Below are positions 15,901 through 25,600 of a stretch of 64,000 nucleotides of DNA, piece after piece. Below the pieces are notes generated by a model. The model was not told the origin of the DNA. It searched no databases and saw only the letters and a program-made list of their open reading frames with translations. The position numbers and the translations under genes are program-made. The stretch comes from Acidobacteriota bacterium (GTDB lineage Bacteria > Acidobacteriota > Vicinamibacteria > Vicinamibacterales > UBA2999). The stretch's first letter is position 1. Every line of letters starts with the position of its first letter. Location of the stretch: positions 1 to 64,000 of the forward strand of contig JACPCS010000110.1 in NCBI GenBank assembly GCA_016184455.1, written 5' to 3'.

Positions 15901-16989
15901 TCAGGCTCGCGCCGTCCGCCACTGACGCTCGCCGGTGCCGGTGTCCTGTTCGACCACGAACGTGAGCGTGGCGATCGCGCGGCCGTCCTCGGTCTCGGCG
16001 GTGACGCGCCAGCGCCCCGGCGCGACGTTCGCCTTCACGGCCGTGCCGCGAAATCCTTCGGCGCGGCCGCCCACGACGTTGAGCGGAATGCGATCGGTGG
16101 TCACCCAGCCGCGGCGCGGGTCGAACAGATCCCAGCGGATCAGCACGCGATGCTGGAACCCGGCCGGCGCGAACACGCGCGCGAAATAGTGCACGCGGTC
16201 GCCGCTCCGGCGCTCGAACGGCCGCGAATCGCGCCGCCACGGCGCCCAGATCGGCGGCTGCTCGTAGACGAGGCTGTAGCCGCGCGCGTCGCGGCGGACG
16301 TCGTGATAGATGCCCTGAAACTGCACCGAGAGCGGGACGGGTGGAATGAGCCGCAGCACGTACAGCACGGCGATGCACAGGAGCACCGCGCCCGCGGGCA
16401 CAAACAGCCGCCGCCGCTCGGCCCTGCGGTCCGCGCCGCGACCCGCAAGCCACGCGGTGACGCGCCAGACGACCGCCGCCGACGAGAGCAGCGACAGCAG
16501 GAAGATCCACCCTCCGATCCGCCCCAGCAGAATCGGGATGAAGTACGTCAGGAACGAGGCGACGCAGAACCCGTACAGCCCGAGGCGCAACCGGTAGCCC
16601 GCCGCGCGGACGCGCGGCAGCTCGTTGACGATCATCACCCCGACGAGCAGCATCAGGAACACAGCCGGACGCGCCGCCGTGCTGCTGCGGAAATAGAGCA
16701 CCACGTACGCGCTGAGCAGGCCGCCGTAAATGAAGTGCAGCGCCTCCAGGTTGTAGCGCCAGAACGGTGTCGCGAACCGGCCGGGCCGCCAGCGCCCTGT
16801 GAGCTCCCGGTGCTGGTATACGAGCAGCCCGGTCAGCACCGTCAGATAGCCGAGCTGGACCGCGAGGTCCGCCCAGGCGTCGATCCGCTGCATCGTGAAG
16901 AAGTCGAAGAGGAACCCGGCGACGAACGTCGCCGGCGTCGAGTGGCGGCGCAACGCACCCCACGCCTGGGCTCGCCCCCCATTACCCAT
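15901..16989 (-). CDS. DUF2914 integral membrane protein
   Basis: A 362-residue protein with about seven hydrophobic helices in the first ~230 residues (for example FVAGFLFDFFTM, LTVLTGLLVYQ, AVFLMLLVGVMIVNEL, LTYFIPILLG, WIFLLSLLSSAAVVW, VLLCIAVLYVLRLIPP). A C-terminal extracytoplasmic domain matches DUF2914: DRVHYFARVFAPAGFQHRVLIRWDLFDPRRGWVTTDRIPLNVVGGRAEGFRG and GRWRVTAETEDGRAIATLTFVVE. The function of this family is unknown. It is head-to-head with the broken PhnB-like gene to its right. Confidence 0.82.
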   Translation of the reverse strand: MGNGGRAQAWGALRRHSTPATFVAGFLFDFFTMQRIDAWADLAVQLGYLTVLTGLLVYQHRELTGRWRPGRFATPFWRYNLEALHFIYGGLLSAYVVLYFRSSTAARPAVFLMLLVGVMIVNELPRVRAAGYRLRLGLYGFCVASFLTYFIPILLGRIGGWIFLLSLLSSAAVVWRVTAWLAGRGADRRAERRRLFVPAGAVLLCIAVLYVLRLIPPVPLSVQFQGIYHDVRRDARGYSLVYEQPPIWAPWRRDSRPFERRSGDRVHYFARVFAPAGFQHRVLIRWDLFDPRRGWVTTDRIPLNVVGGRAEGFRGTAVKANVAPGRWRVTAETEDGRAIATLTFVVEQDTGTGERQWRTARA

Positions 16990-17106
16990 ATCCGCTCACC
17001 GTGCCCGCGATCGCCACTTGTGTCAACACTGCCGGAGGTGCGTGCGATGATTCTCGCCGCCCCACGCCGTCTATACGGACGAACGCTGTCGCAAAGGAGC
17101 CGAACG

Positions 17107-17333
17107 ATGCCTCGTATTACCCCGTTCCTGTGGTTCGACACCCAGGCCGAGGAGGCCGCGAACTTCTCCGTCTCCATGACAAGTTCGGCGTGTCGTGGCA
17201 GGTCAATCCCACGATTTTGGGCGAGCTGCTGAGCGACCCCGATCCGGAGAAGTCGAAGCGGGTCATGCAGGCGATGCTGAAGATGAAAAAGATCGATATC
17301 GAAGGGCTCGAGGCCGCCGCCGAGCGCGCTTGA
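17107..17333 (+). pseudogene. PhnB-like VOC gene with an internal deletion
   Basis: A good GGAG site precedes ATG 17107. The first codons (MPRITPFLWFDTQAEEAANF) are the conserved start of PhnB/'3-demethylubiquinone methyltransferase'-type VOC proteins. The reading frame then jumps straight to their conserved C-terminus in another frame (DKFGVSWQVNPTILGELLSDPDPEKSKRVMQAMLKMKKIDIEGLEAA). Family members have about 150-160 residues, so roughly 75 internal codons are missing and the frame is shifted. It cannot encode a functional fold. The clean, well-conserved ends point to a recent deletion. Confidence 0.85.
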
Positions 17334-17364
17334 CTCGCTGCCGGCGATCCGTACAGTAGGGCAC

Positions 17365-19185
17365 GTGGGAAAGAGACGTGCGGTGTGGGTGCTCGGTGCG
17401 GGTCTGGTCGCCTTGACCGCGGTGCTGACCGGCGCTGTGCCCGCGGCCCGCGAGCAGGCCTCGAGCCGGGCGCGGAGCGGCGGGAGTGCGCGGTCGAATC
17501 TCGTCGGCGCCATCCGCGCCGCCGACGGTGCGCCGCTCGAGGGCGTCGTCATCTCGGCACGCGCGCCAGGCGCCTCGATCACGACGTCGGTCTTCACCGA
17601 CGAGCGAGGCGCGTACGTATTCCCGGCGCTGCCGGCCGGACCGTACAACCTGTGGGCGCAGGCAACCGGGTACGAGACGGCGCGCGCACACGTCACGATC
17701 CAGACAGCCGGGCGGACGCAGCAGGCGTTCACGCTGAACGCCATCGCCGACCTCACACCGCAGCTCACGCCGTCGGAATGGCTCGCGGCGCTGCCTGAAG
17801 ACACGAAAGAGCAGCGCCGGCTGAAGGCGATCTTCCGCACCAACTGCACCGCCTGCCATCCGGCCACGTATGTCTTTCAGAACCGCTTCGACGAGAACGG
17901 CTGGCGGGCCGTGATCGGCTTCATGGAGCGGAACACCGGGACCGGCAACATCAACCGCCACACCACCGTCGTTCACTACGAGGAGGAGCTGGCGGAGTAC
18001 CTGGCGAGCGTGCGCGGCCCGAGCGCTCCGCCGCTCACGTTCGGGCTCGATCCGCGTCCCCGCGGCGACGCCGCGCGCGTCGTGATCACCGAGTACGACG
18101 TGCCGCTCGCTGGCGCGCGCAGCGAGCGCGCCTGGAACGACGGCAGCGACTGGTCGTTCGGCTGGCCGACGGCGTCGATGGGTGCGCGCTGGATCCACGA
18201 CGTGGTGCCCGACAACGATGGCAACGCCTGGGGCACACGCGACCGCGGGCCGGCCGACATGACGCTCTTCAAGATCGACACGGCGACGGGGCAGGTCACC
18301 GGCGTCAAGGTGATGAACGGGCAGGCGATCCGGCGCTCTCACTCGATCACCAAGGACCAGAACGGGATCATCTGGTTCGATGGCGGCGACGGTCCGCTCG
18401 GCCGCCTCGATCCGAAGACCGAGCGGATCGAGATGTTCTTCCCGCCGCTCAATATGGGCGGCGGTCAGCTCACGACGGTCGATGTCGATGCGCAGGGCAC
18501 GATCTGGGGCGCCACGACCGGCGGCGCCAACCGGTTCGATCCGGAGACGAAGACATGGATGCACTTCTCGAGCATCGCCTGGCCGCGCAACTTCGTGTAC
18601 GGCACGGCCGGTGATGCCGCCGGCCACGGCTGGTGGACGCAGTACACCGCGGACCGGGTCGTCACCGCCGATCCGACGACGGGGAAGACGTTCGAGGTGC
18701 TGATGCGTCCCCCGTGGGTGAAGGAAGAGGACGTGACGACCGAGGCCGATCGGGAATGGTACCGGTCGATGGGCGTGATGACGTGGGGCAACATCAACAC
18801 GGTGCCGCACGGGCAGCAGCCGCGGCGCATGGGCGCCGACAAGCGCGGGGAATTCGTCTGGGTGCCGAACAACGCCGGCAACAACCTCGCACGCATCAAC
18901 ATCCGCACGCTCGAGACGAAGTACTACGCGCTGCAGGGGAATCCCTATTTCGTGACGGTCGACAGGGACTCGAACGTCTGGACGAACCTCTTCGCCGACG
19001 CGAAGGTCGCGCGTCTCGATCCGCGCACCGAGCAGTTCACCTACTACACGCTGCCGAGCCGCTGCGAGTCGCGCAACATCTCGGTCGACAACATCCGGGG
19101 CGACGTCTGGGTGCCGTGCGCGAATACGAGCCGGGTCATCCGGCTGCGGCCCAGGACCGAAGCCGAGATCGAGGCGCTGCGATGA
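17365..19185 (+). CDS. exported carboxypeptidase-like / cytochrome c motif / Vgb-like propeller protein
   Basis: A 606-residue exported protein (signal VLGAGLVALTAVLTGAVPAARE). Residues ~45-125 form a carboxypeptidase-regulatory-like beta sandwich (LVGAIRAADGAPLEGVVISAR, YVFPALPAGPYNLWAQATGYETA). Around residue 160 a CTACH motif (CxxCH) could bind one haem c. From ~245 on, repeated blades (DNDGNAWGTRDRGP, KDQNGIIWFDGGDGPLGRLDPKT, DAQGTIWGATTGGANRFDPETKTW, RDSNVWTNLFADAKVARLDPRTEQF, GDVWVPCANTSRVIRL) resemble the virginiamycin B lyase (Vgb)-type propeller. It overlaps the next cytochrome c gene by four bases, so the two are probably redox partners in the periplasm. The substrate is unknown. 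Confidence 0.82.
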   Translation: MGKRRAVWVLGAGLVALTAVLTGAVPAAREQASSRARSGGSARSNLVGAIRAADGAPLEGVVISARAPGASITTSVFTDERGAYVFPALPAGPYNLWAQATGYETARAHVTIQTAGRTQQAFTLNAIADLTPQLTPSEWLAALPEDTKEQRRLKAIFRTNCTACHPATYVFQNRFDENGWRAVIGFMERNTGTGNINRHTTVVHYEEELAEYLASVRGPSAPPLTFGLDPRPRGDAARVVITEYDVPLAGARSERAWNDGSDWSFGWPTASMGARWIHDVVPDNDGNAWGTRDRGPADMTLFKIDTATGQVTGVKVMNGQAIRRSHSITKDQNGIIWFDGGDGPLGRLDPKTERIEMFFPPLNMGGGQLTTVDVDAQGTIWGATTGGANRFDPETKTWMHFSSIAWPRNFVYGTAGDAAGHGWWTQYTADRVVTADPTTGKTFEVLMRPPWVKEEDVTTEADREWYRSMGVMTWGNINTVPHGQQPRRMGADKRGEFVWVPNNAGNNLARINIRTLETKYYALQGNPYFVTVDRDSNVWTNLFADAKVARLDPRTEQFTYYTLPSRCESRNISVDNIRGDVWVPCANTSRVIRLRPRTEAEIEALR

Positions 19186-19610
19186 GCAGACGGCTGACAT
19201 CGCTCATCGCGGCGTTCGTCCTGCTCGCGCCCCCCGTCACGCGGGTCGAGGCGCAGCAGCGCAACGGCGAGGCGTACTCGACGACCCCTGAAGTCGTGCG
19301 CGAGGTCTACGACATGCGCGCGGCGATGGCGCCGATTCCGCTCGGCGAGGCCGAGGTGAAGGGCCGCGCGCTCTTCGCGCAGCGCTGCGCCAACTGCCAT
19401 GGCGGGACACGTCAGCGCCCCGGCCCGCTTCTCGGTCAGCAGACCGTGGAGAAGCTCGGCGAGACGGCCATCCGCGAGAAGGTGAGAGTGGGATCCGCGA
19501 TGATGCCCGGCTTCCAGCACGCGCTGCAGCAGGGGCAGATCGATCAGATCGTCGCGTTTCTGAAGACGTTCACGCCGCGCGCGCAGCCCCAGGGAGGCGG
19601 AGCCGAATAA
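19182..19610 (+). CDS. small exported cytochrome c
   Basis: 142 residues starting at an ATG that overlaps the propeller gene stop (ATGA). A signal peptide (LTSLIAAFVLLAPPVTRVEA) precedes a class I cytochrome c domain. It contains CANCH as the haem-binding motif in GRALFAQRCANCHGG, and a likely axial methionine in VGSAMMPGFQHAL, followed by the terminal helix QIDQIVAFLKTF. It should carry electrons in the periplasm for the upstream propeller/haem protein. The track lists it only inside a longer frame-shadow ORF (18633-19610). Confidence 0.87.
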   Translation: MSRRLTSLIAAFVLLAPPVTRVEAQQRNGEAYSTTPEVVREVYDMRAAMAPIPLGEAEVKGRALFAQRCANCHGGTRQRPGPLLGQQTVEKLGETAIREKVRVGSAMMPGFQHALQQGQIDQIVAFLKTFTPRAQPQGGGAE

Positions 19611-19818
19611 GCCGCGCCACATCTGTGATCGGCGTGTTCCGAAATGGAGCAGCCGGGCCGCCAATCTTCCAGGGAGTGCTGCGGGCAACCCTTTGGTCTG
19701 GTTGAGGTTGCCGAACGTGACGGGGAGTGGCCGTTCCATTGCTCGTTGGCTATGCCGAGTGTCTCTCGTTCATCCCCCTGCGAGTGACCACGTCCGTCCT
19801 CTGGGCGGCGGGGCGTCG

Positions 19819-20379
19819 GTGTGGCGCACGGCGCTGCCCGAGCTGGTCGTCCGTGGCGCGGTGCTGCGCGAGCCTCGAGTCGAGGACGCACCCTCGCTGC
19901 ATGCCCTCCTCACCTCGCGCAGTGTGACCCGATTCACGACGCCGCCCGTGACATTGGATGGATTCGAGCAGTTCATCGCGTGGTCGCACGCCAAGCGCGC
20001 GGCCGGCCAGTACTACTGCTTTGCCGTTGTTCCCGACGGGTGCGACCGGGCCGTCGGGCTGATCCAGATCCAGGTGCCGGCCGGCAGATCGCCGGAATGG
20101 GGATTCGTGCTCGCACCCACGTACTGGGGTACGGGACTGTTCGCCGCGTGCGCCGACGCGGTGCTCGACTTCGCCTTCGACGATTTGGGCCTGCCCGAGC
20201 TCGGGGCGCGGCTGGCGGCGACAAACGGGCGCGGCGCGGCAGCGCTGCGGAAGCTCGGCGCCGTGCCGGATCCGATGCCGCGGGCGACCGACGGGCGGCC
20301 GTTCGACGAGTCCTACTGGACCATCACGCCGCGCGATCGCGCGCGCCGCGTTCCGCGCGCGACCTCACGGCTCCACTAG
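19819..20379 (+). CDS. GNAT-family N-acetyltransferase (RimJ/RimL-like)
   Basis: The conserved domain begins at VWRTALPELVVRGAVLREPRVEDAPSLHALLTS, so GTG 19819 is preferred over the track start at 19693, whose first 42 codons look non-coding. The remaining ~186 residues show the RimJ/RimL-type GNAT fold: CFAVVPDGCDRAVGLIQIQ (strands 2-4), EWGFVLAPTYWGTGLFAACADAVLDFAF (acetyl-CoA loop and helix 3) and LGARLAATNGRGAAALRKLGAVPD. The substrate (N-terminal peptide, amino acid or antibiotic) cannot be deduced. It stands alone between the cytochrome gene and a convergent hydrolase. Confidence 0.82.
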   Translation: MWRTALPELVVRGAVLREPRVEDAPSLHALLTSRSVTRFTTPPVTLDGFEQFIAWSHAKRAAGQYYCFAVVPDGCDRAVGLIQIQVPAGRSPEWGFVLAPTYWGTGLFAACADAVLDFAFDDLGLPELGARLAATNGRGAAALRKLGAVPDPMPRATDGRPFDESYWTITPRDRARRVPRATSRLH

Positions 20380-20386
20380 TCCGCAG

Positions 20387-21133
20387 TCAACGAAGAGCGG
20401 GCGGCAGGCCGTAGCCCGCCACGGGCAGGTTGGCCCGGAACCAGATCACGATATCCGCGCCGAGATCTTCCTGCCGCGCGAGCATCTCGGCTGCATGCCC
20501 CGCGTTCTTCAGCATCTGCACGCGGCTGTCGGGATGCGCGGAGAGACCGACGATCTTCCTGATCGAGGCCGGCGCATTCCCGTCCTCCTCGCTCGCCACG
20601 CCGAAGATCGGAATCTGCCGCGAGGCCTTGATGTGGGCTTCGCCGTCGGCGTTCGTGCCGCCCGAGAGCAGCACCAGCGTTCGGATGTCGGGATGGCGGC
20701 GGCTCGCCTGAATTGCCTGGTTCACGCCGCAGCTGCCGCCGACGACGCCGAGCGCGCGGGCGATCACGGTGTTCTGCGCGGTCAGGAATTTCAGCGCGCC
20801 ATCGACGTCGCCCGGCATCTGCCCGACGATGCGCTCGCGCTGGCTGGCGAACTCGGTGTACTGGCCGCCGCGACTCCCGCCGAAGCCACGGAAGTCGAAC
20901 GACAGCACGTTGTAGCCGGCATTGTTCAGCATCACCGCCAGCTGGTCGTAGCTGCGGCGATCGGCGTTGCACTGGTGCAGCAGCAGGACGCCGGGGCCGC
21001 CCTTCGGCGCCGGATAGAACGTGCCCTGGAGCGCGAAGCCGTCCGCCGCCGGGAAGGTGACGTCGCGCTGCTCGGCGCGCGCAGGCGCCGCGAGGAGCAG
21101 CACGAGCACGGCCAGTGCGGTGCGCATCGTCAT
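20387..21133 (-). CDS. exported dienelactone-hydrolase-like alpha/beta hydrolase
   Basis: 248 residues with a signal peptide (MRTALAVLVLLLAAPARA). The alpha/beta-hydrolase core shows VLLLHQCNADRRSYDQLAVMLNNAGYNVLSFDFRGFGGS and the nucleophile elbow GGSCGV, i.e. G-x-C-x-G with cysteine as in dienelactone hydrolases. A probable acid follows in GVASEEDGN, and the catalytic histidine in KNAGHAAEML. It is exported, unlike classic dienelactone hydrolase, so it probably acts on esters in the periplasm. It overlaps the upstream cytochrome/monooxygenase-like gene by four bases, which makes a two-gene operon. Confidence 0.85.
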   Translation of the reverse strand: MTMRTALAVLVLLLAAPARAEQRDVTFPAADGFALQGTFYPAPKGGPGVLLLHQCNADRRSYDQLAVMLNNAGYNVLSFDFRGFGGSRGGQYTEFASQRERIVGQMPGDVDGALKFLTAQNTVIARALGVVGGSCGVNQAIQASRRHPDIRTLVLLSGGTNADGEAHIKASRQIPIFGVASEEDGNAPASIRKIVGLSAHPDSRVQMLKNAGHAAEMLARQEDLGADIVIWFRANLPVAGYGLPPALR

Positions 21134-22560
21134 CGCTCGATGATGGCGTTGGTCACGTCCTCGTCCTGATTGACGAGGAACCCCATGTTGGGCGTTCCCA
21201 TCTCCTCCCAGCTCTGGCCGCCGTAGCGGACCCAGGCGCCCGGATCGGGGTTGTACTTGTTCTTGGTCGAATTGTCGTAGGTGAACTGGACGCGCATCTT
21301 CGATCCCTTCCTGATCGGGATCGATGTTCGATAGGTGAGCTGCCAGTTGAAGTTGTAGTTCGGCACGTAGAGCACGGTCTCCTCGCGGCCGTCCGGATGG
21401 ATCAGCGTGTATCTGACCGTCTTGCCGCGGACGTGCGCGTGCGGCCGGAACCAGACGAGCTCCACGTCCTTCAGGAACGCGATCTCCGCACGCGGACCCG
21501 GGTGGTTGTCGGCAAACGGCGGAATCGCAAGCGACGCGTTCGCCTGCTGCCGCGCGACGGGCGGATTCTCGCCCTCGGCGCCGTCCTGAGGCAGGAACTT
21601 CTTCTTCGGCGGCGTCTTCGTCACCGTGAACCCGATGCGGCTCCGATCGACCACCGCCAGGCCGGTCGTCGTGTAGTGCAGGCTGACGATCATGTCGGAG
21701 CCGGCCGGCACGAACATCCCGGCATTCACCGGGCGATAGTCTTCATAGGGGAGGCCGGGCAGATAGCAGAACTCGTTCGTGCCCTCGTGGAAGAAATCCG
21801 GACTTCCGGTGCGGCGCGTCACTTCGGTGCTCCCGGCCTTGCGCGACAGGACGATGCCGCTGCGCGGGCCGGTCGTGGTGCCGTCGACCTTCAGCATGTT
21901 GCCGTTCTCGTCGCGCGGCACGTCCATCCATTGGTACACGCCGTAGGGGGTCGTCTCGCGATGCTTCTGGAACCCGAAGCAGAGGTGGTGCACGACGGCC
22001 GGCACACCGGGGAGGATCTCCACGGACGCGACCCACGTGTCTTCCTTGAACGGGGCGGGGAACGCGATGCGCTCCCACTCGACGATCCCTTTCGCCGGCA
22101 CGGGATACGGCGGCAGATCGAAGGCGACGTCCGGCTTGATCTGCCAGCCGCCCTCCGGCCATGCGATCGGCGCCGGCGCGTCGGCTGGATTGCCTTCGGG
22201 CGCTCCAGCGTCCACCCACGCGGCGATGAGATCGATGTCCGCCTGCTTCAACGAGCGGTCGTTGTTGAAATGGCCGTAGCGCGGATCGGCAAACCACGGC
22301 GGCATGGCGCGCGTCACCACCGCCTGCTTGATCGCCCGGGCCCACGGACGCGTCTCCTTGTAGGTGAGCATCGAGAACGGCCCGATCTGGCCGGGGCGGT
22401 GGCAGCTCTGGCAGTTCTTCTGGAGCACCGGGAGCACGTTCTTGTGGAACGTGACGGCCGGCGCGGCGCTCTGGCTGGCGGCAGGCGTATCGACTGAAAC
22501 CAGCGCTGCCAGCAGGATCGCGACACACGGAAGCGCGACAATGGAAATCCAACTGCGCAT
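21130..22560 (-). CDS. cytochrome c fused to Cu type II monooxygenase-like domain
   Basis: A 476-residue exported protein (signal WISIVALPCVAILLAALVSVDTPAAS). The N-terminal third is a cytochrome c domain with CQSCH in VLPVLQKNCQSCHRPGQIGPF, followed by the common MPPWFADPRYGHFNNDRSL and DIDLIAAWVDAGAPEG segments. The C-terminal two thirds resemble the copper type II ascorbate-dependent monooxygenase fold: VHHLCFGFQ, GMFVPAGSDMIVSLHYTTTG, PHAHVRGK and YNFNWQLTYR, with HH, HxH and later Met/His candidates for copper. Proteins of this layout are abundant in Acidobacteriota and Planctomycetes; the reaction is not established. The partner is the overlapping hydrolase. Confidence 0.83.
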   Translation of the reverse strand: MRSWISIVALPCVAILLAALVSVDTPAASQSAAPAVTFHKNVLPVLQKNCQSCHRPGQIGPFSMLTYKETRPWARAIKQAVVTRAMPPWFADPRYGHFNNDRSLKQADIDLIAAWVDAGAPEGNPADAPAPIAWPEGGWQIKPDVAFDLPPYPVPAKGIVEWERIAFPAPFKEDTWVASVEILPGVPAVVHHLCFGFQKHRETTPYGVYQWMDVPRDENGNMLKVDGTTTGPRSGIVLSRKAGSTEVTRRTGSPDFFHEGTNEFCYLPGLPYEDYRPVNAGMFVPAGSDMIVSLHYTTTGLAVVDRSRIGFTVTKTPPKKKFLPQDGAEGENPPVARQQANASLAIPPFADNHPGPRAEIAFLKDVELVWFRPHAHVRGKTVRYTLIHPDGREETVLYVPNYNFNWQLTYRTSIPIRKGSKMRVQFTYDNSTKNKYNPDPGAWVRYGGQSWEEMGTPNMGFLVNQDEDVTNAIIER

Positions 22561-22645
22561 GGCGGTCTCCAGCGGGGCATTCTACACCCGCGGCCGCGGC
22601 GAGCGTCCGTCTCACAGGAGCAAACCGACTACACTGGCGGCCGGA

Positions 22646-25600
22646 ATGGCGCGGCGTGTCTTTCTGGTCGTCTACTTTCTGTCGGGCGCGGCGGCCCTGC
22701 TGTACCAGGTCACGTGGACGCGCCTGCTGACGCTGCACCTTGGCCATACGGTCGCCGCAGTCGGCACCGTGCTCGCCGCATTCATGGGCGGCCTCGCCAT
22801 GGGTGCAGCCGGCGCGGGGCGGATTGCGCCGCGGCTGTCGCCGCCGCGGGCCCTGGTGATCTATGCGGTGCTCGAGGCGGTCATGGGTGCGTGCGCGCTG
22901 CTGCTGCCGCTCGGTCTCTTCGCATTGCAGCCCCTGCTTCGCGTTGCATACGCAGACGGTGGTGGGACGTGGTTCGGCCTCGCGCGTGTCGCGACGAGCC
23001 TGCTCCTCATCGCGCTTCCGGCGGCCATGATGGGTGCGACGCTGCCGATGGCGGTGCGGGGATTTGCAGGCCGCCCCGATCGCGCGGCAGGCGAGGCGGG
23101 GCTGCTGTACGCGGTCAACACGATCGGGGCCGCGTGTGGTGCGGCCCTCACCGGCTTCGTGCTGCTCCCGGCACTCGGCCTGCGTCTGACGACGCTCGCC
23201 GGCGTCGCGGCGAACGTCGTGGCAGCGGCTGTGGCGTGGCGGCTCGCGTCGTCGCTCGTCGTCGCGCCCGTGCCCCGCCCGATTTCGACGTCTGCGCCCG
23301 CACGAGTGCGACGCGGCCGCGCGCAGGCGCCGATGCCTCACACGAACATGCCGCGGCCGTGGCTTGCCGCCGCCGCCCTCGGCGTCTCGGGCGGTGTGGC
23401 GCTCCTCTACGAAGTGGTCTGGACGCGAGCCCTCGCCCTCGTTCTCGGGCCGACCACTTACGCGTTCAGCACGATGCTCGTCGCCTTCATCATCGGTATC
23501 GCCGCCGGTGCGGCCGTCGCCAGCCGCGCGGCCGACCGCGTGAGGCGTCCCCTCGTCTGGCTCGGATCGATGCTCGCCCTGGCGGCGCTGGGCGCGTTCG
23601 GCGCGTGGGCGGCGGTGGGACAGCTGCCGTTGACGATCGCCGAGCTCGTGTCCGCGCCGGGAGCCACGCTGACGTCCATCGCGGTGCGGCAGGCGGTGAT
23701 TGTCGGCACGCTGCTCGTGCCGATGACGCTCGCGTTTGGAGCCGCCTTCCCGTTCGCGGTGGCCGCTGCAACCCGGGGCGCCGAATCGTTGTCGGCCGAT
23801 GTGGCGATCGTCTATGCCGTGAACACGGTCGGTGCGATGGCGGGTGCGCTGGCTGGCAGCTTTTTTTTCGTGCCGGCACTCGGCCTGCAGCGATCGATCG
23901 GGGCCGGCGGGCTGCTCCTTGCGCTGGCGGCAATCGTGGTGGCGGTCTCCGGCACGCCGCGAACGCGTGCGCGCCTGGCCATTGCCGCGGGTGGTCTGGC
24001 CGTGGCGGCCGCAGCCGTCCCGCTGCCGCCGTGGAACCCGCAGCTCGTCTCGAGCGGCGCCTACAAGTACGCCATCGATGCCGCGGGCGATCTGCAGGCC
24101 AGCCTCGAAGCGGGCGAGCTGCTCTCGTACGCGGAGGGCGCGTCGGGCATCGTGTCGGTGCGGCGAGTCGCCGGGACGACGTCGCTGGCCATCGACGGGA
24201 AGGTGGACGCGTCGAACGGCGCCGACATGCTGACGCAGAAGCTGCTGGCGCACCTGCCGCTGCTGCTGCATCCGTCACCGCGGCGCGTCGCGGTGATCGG
24301 GCTGGGCAGCGGCGTCACGGTTGGCGCCGCGCTGCGGCATCCGGTTGCGCGCGTCGAGGTGCTGGAGATCTCGCCCGAGGTCGTGGCCGCCTCCTCGTTC
24401 TTCCGGATGGAGAACCACGATGCGCTGGACGATCCGCGGACGCGCCTGATCGTCGCCGACGGGCGCACGCATCTGACGCTCTCGCGTGCGCCGTACGACG
24501 TCCTCATCTCCGAGCCGTCGAATCCGTGGATGGCGGGGATCGCGGCACTCTTCACGCGCGAGTTCTTCGCGGCCGCGCGCGAACGCCTTGCGCCTGGCGG
24601 CGTGTTCTGCCAGTGGGCGCATACCTATGACATCACCGAAGACGATCTGCGCTCGATCGTCGCGACCTTTCACGCCGTCTTTCCCGATGGAGGCCTCTGG
24701 CTCGTGGGTGACGGCGATCTGCTCCTCATCGGCGCCGACTCGCCCGTTGTCGATCGCCTGCCGCAGATCGCGCGCCCGTGGCCCGCGGACGTCGCGGCGG
24801 ATCTGGCGGCATCCCATGCGACGCCGTTCGGGCTGCTGTCGCTCTTCGTGGCGGATGGATCGGGCCTCGCCGCCTTCGGCACCGCACCCGTGCAGACCGA
24901 CGATCGGCTGGCGCTCGAGTTCTCGGGTCCGCGCGGGATCTACGGCACGCGCGGGCGCGGCAACGTCGAGATCCTGCAACGTCTGACGGCCTCGCACGCC
25001 GCCCCGCCAGAGGTGGCCAACGCCCTCGCCTCGGCGACGCCGGCGATGTGGCGCGAACTGGGGCTCATGCACCTCGACGCCAAGGCTGCCGACCGCGCCT
25101 ACGACGCGCTGGCGCGCGCGGTCACGGGCGATGGGTCGGACGCGCAGGCGCTCGCGGCGCTCGCACGGGCGGCCGCGCTCGCCGGACGCGAGGCAGCGGC
25201 GCGCGCGCTCCTCGAGGAGCTGGCGCACCGTGAGAGGCGAAACGTGGCCGTCCGCATGGCGCTGTCGCGCCTGCTGGCTGCGGCCGGGCAGACCGACGCG
25301 GCGCTTGCGGCCGCGGACGAGGGGCTCCAGGTCGATCCGTCGAGTGCCGACGCGCGCGAGCAGCTCGCATCGGTCATCGCGGACCTCGGCGATGTCACGC
25401 GGCTCGATCCGGTCGTGCAGGTGATGGTGCGTGACCACCCCGATCGACCCGGCACCTTGTACTACCAGGCGGTGCTCCGCTTTCTTCGCGGCGAGTTCGC
25501 CGAGGCGCTGGTCATCGGCGAGCGGGCCGCGGCGGCCGACCCGCGCAATGCGCGCGTTCAGAACCTGCTCGGCGCCGCCTTCGCCAGCCTTGGCCGGCCC

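Noticed and set aside
21743-24271. 842-aa minus-strand ORF
   Set aside because: Low-complexity His/Arg/Gln-rich translation overlapping two real genes; a frame shadow.
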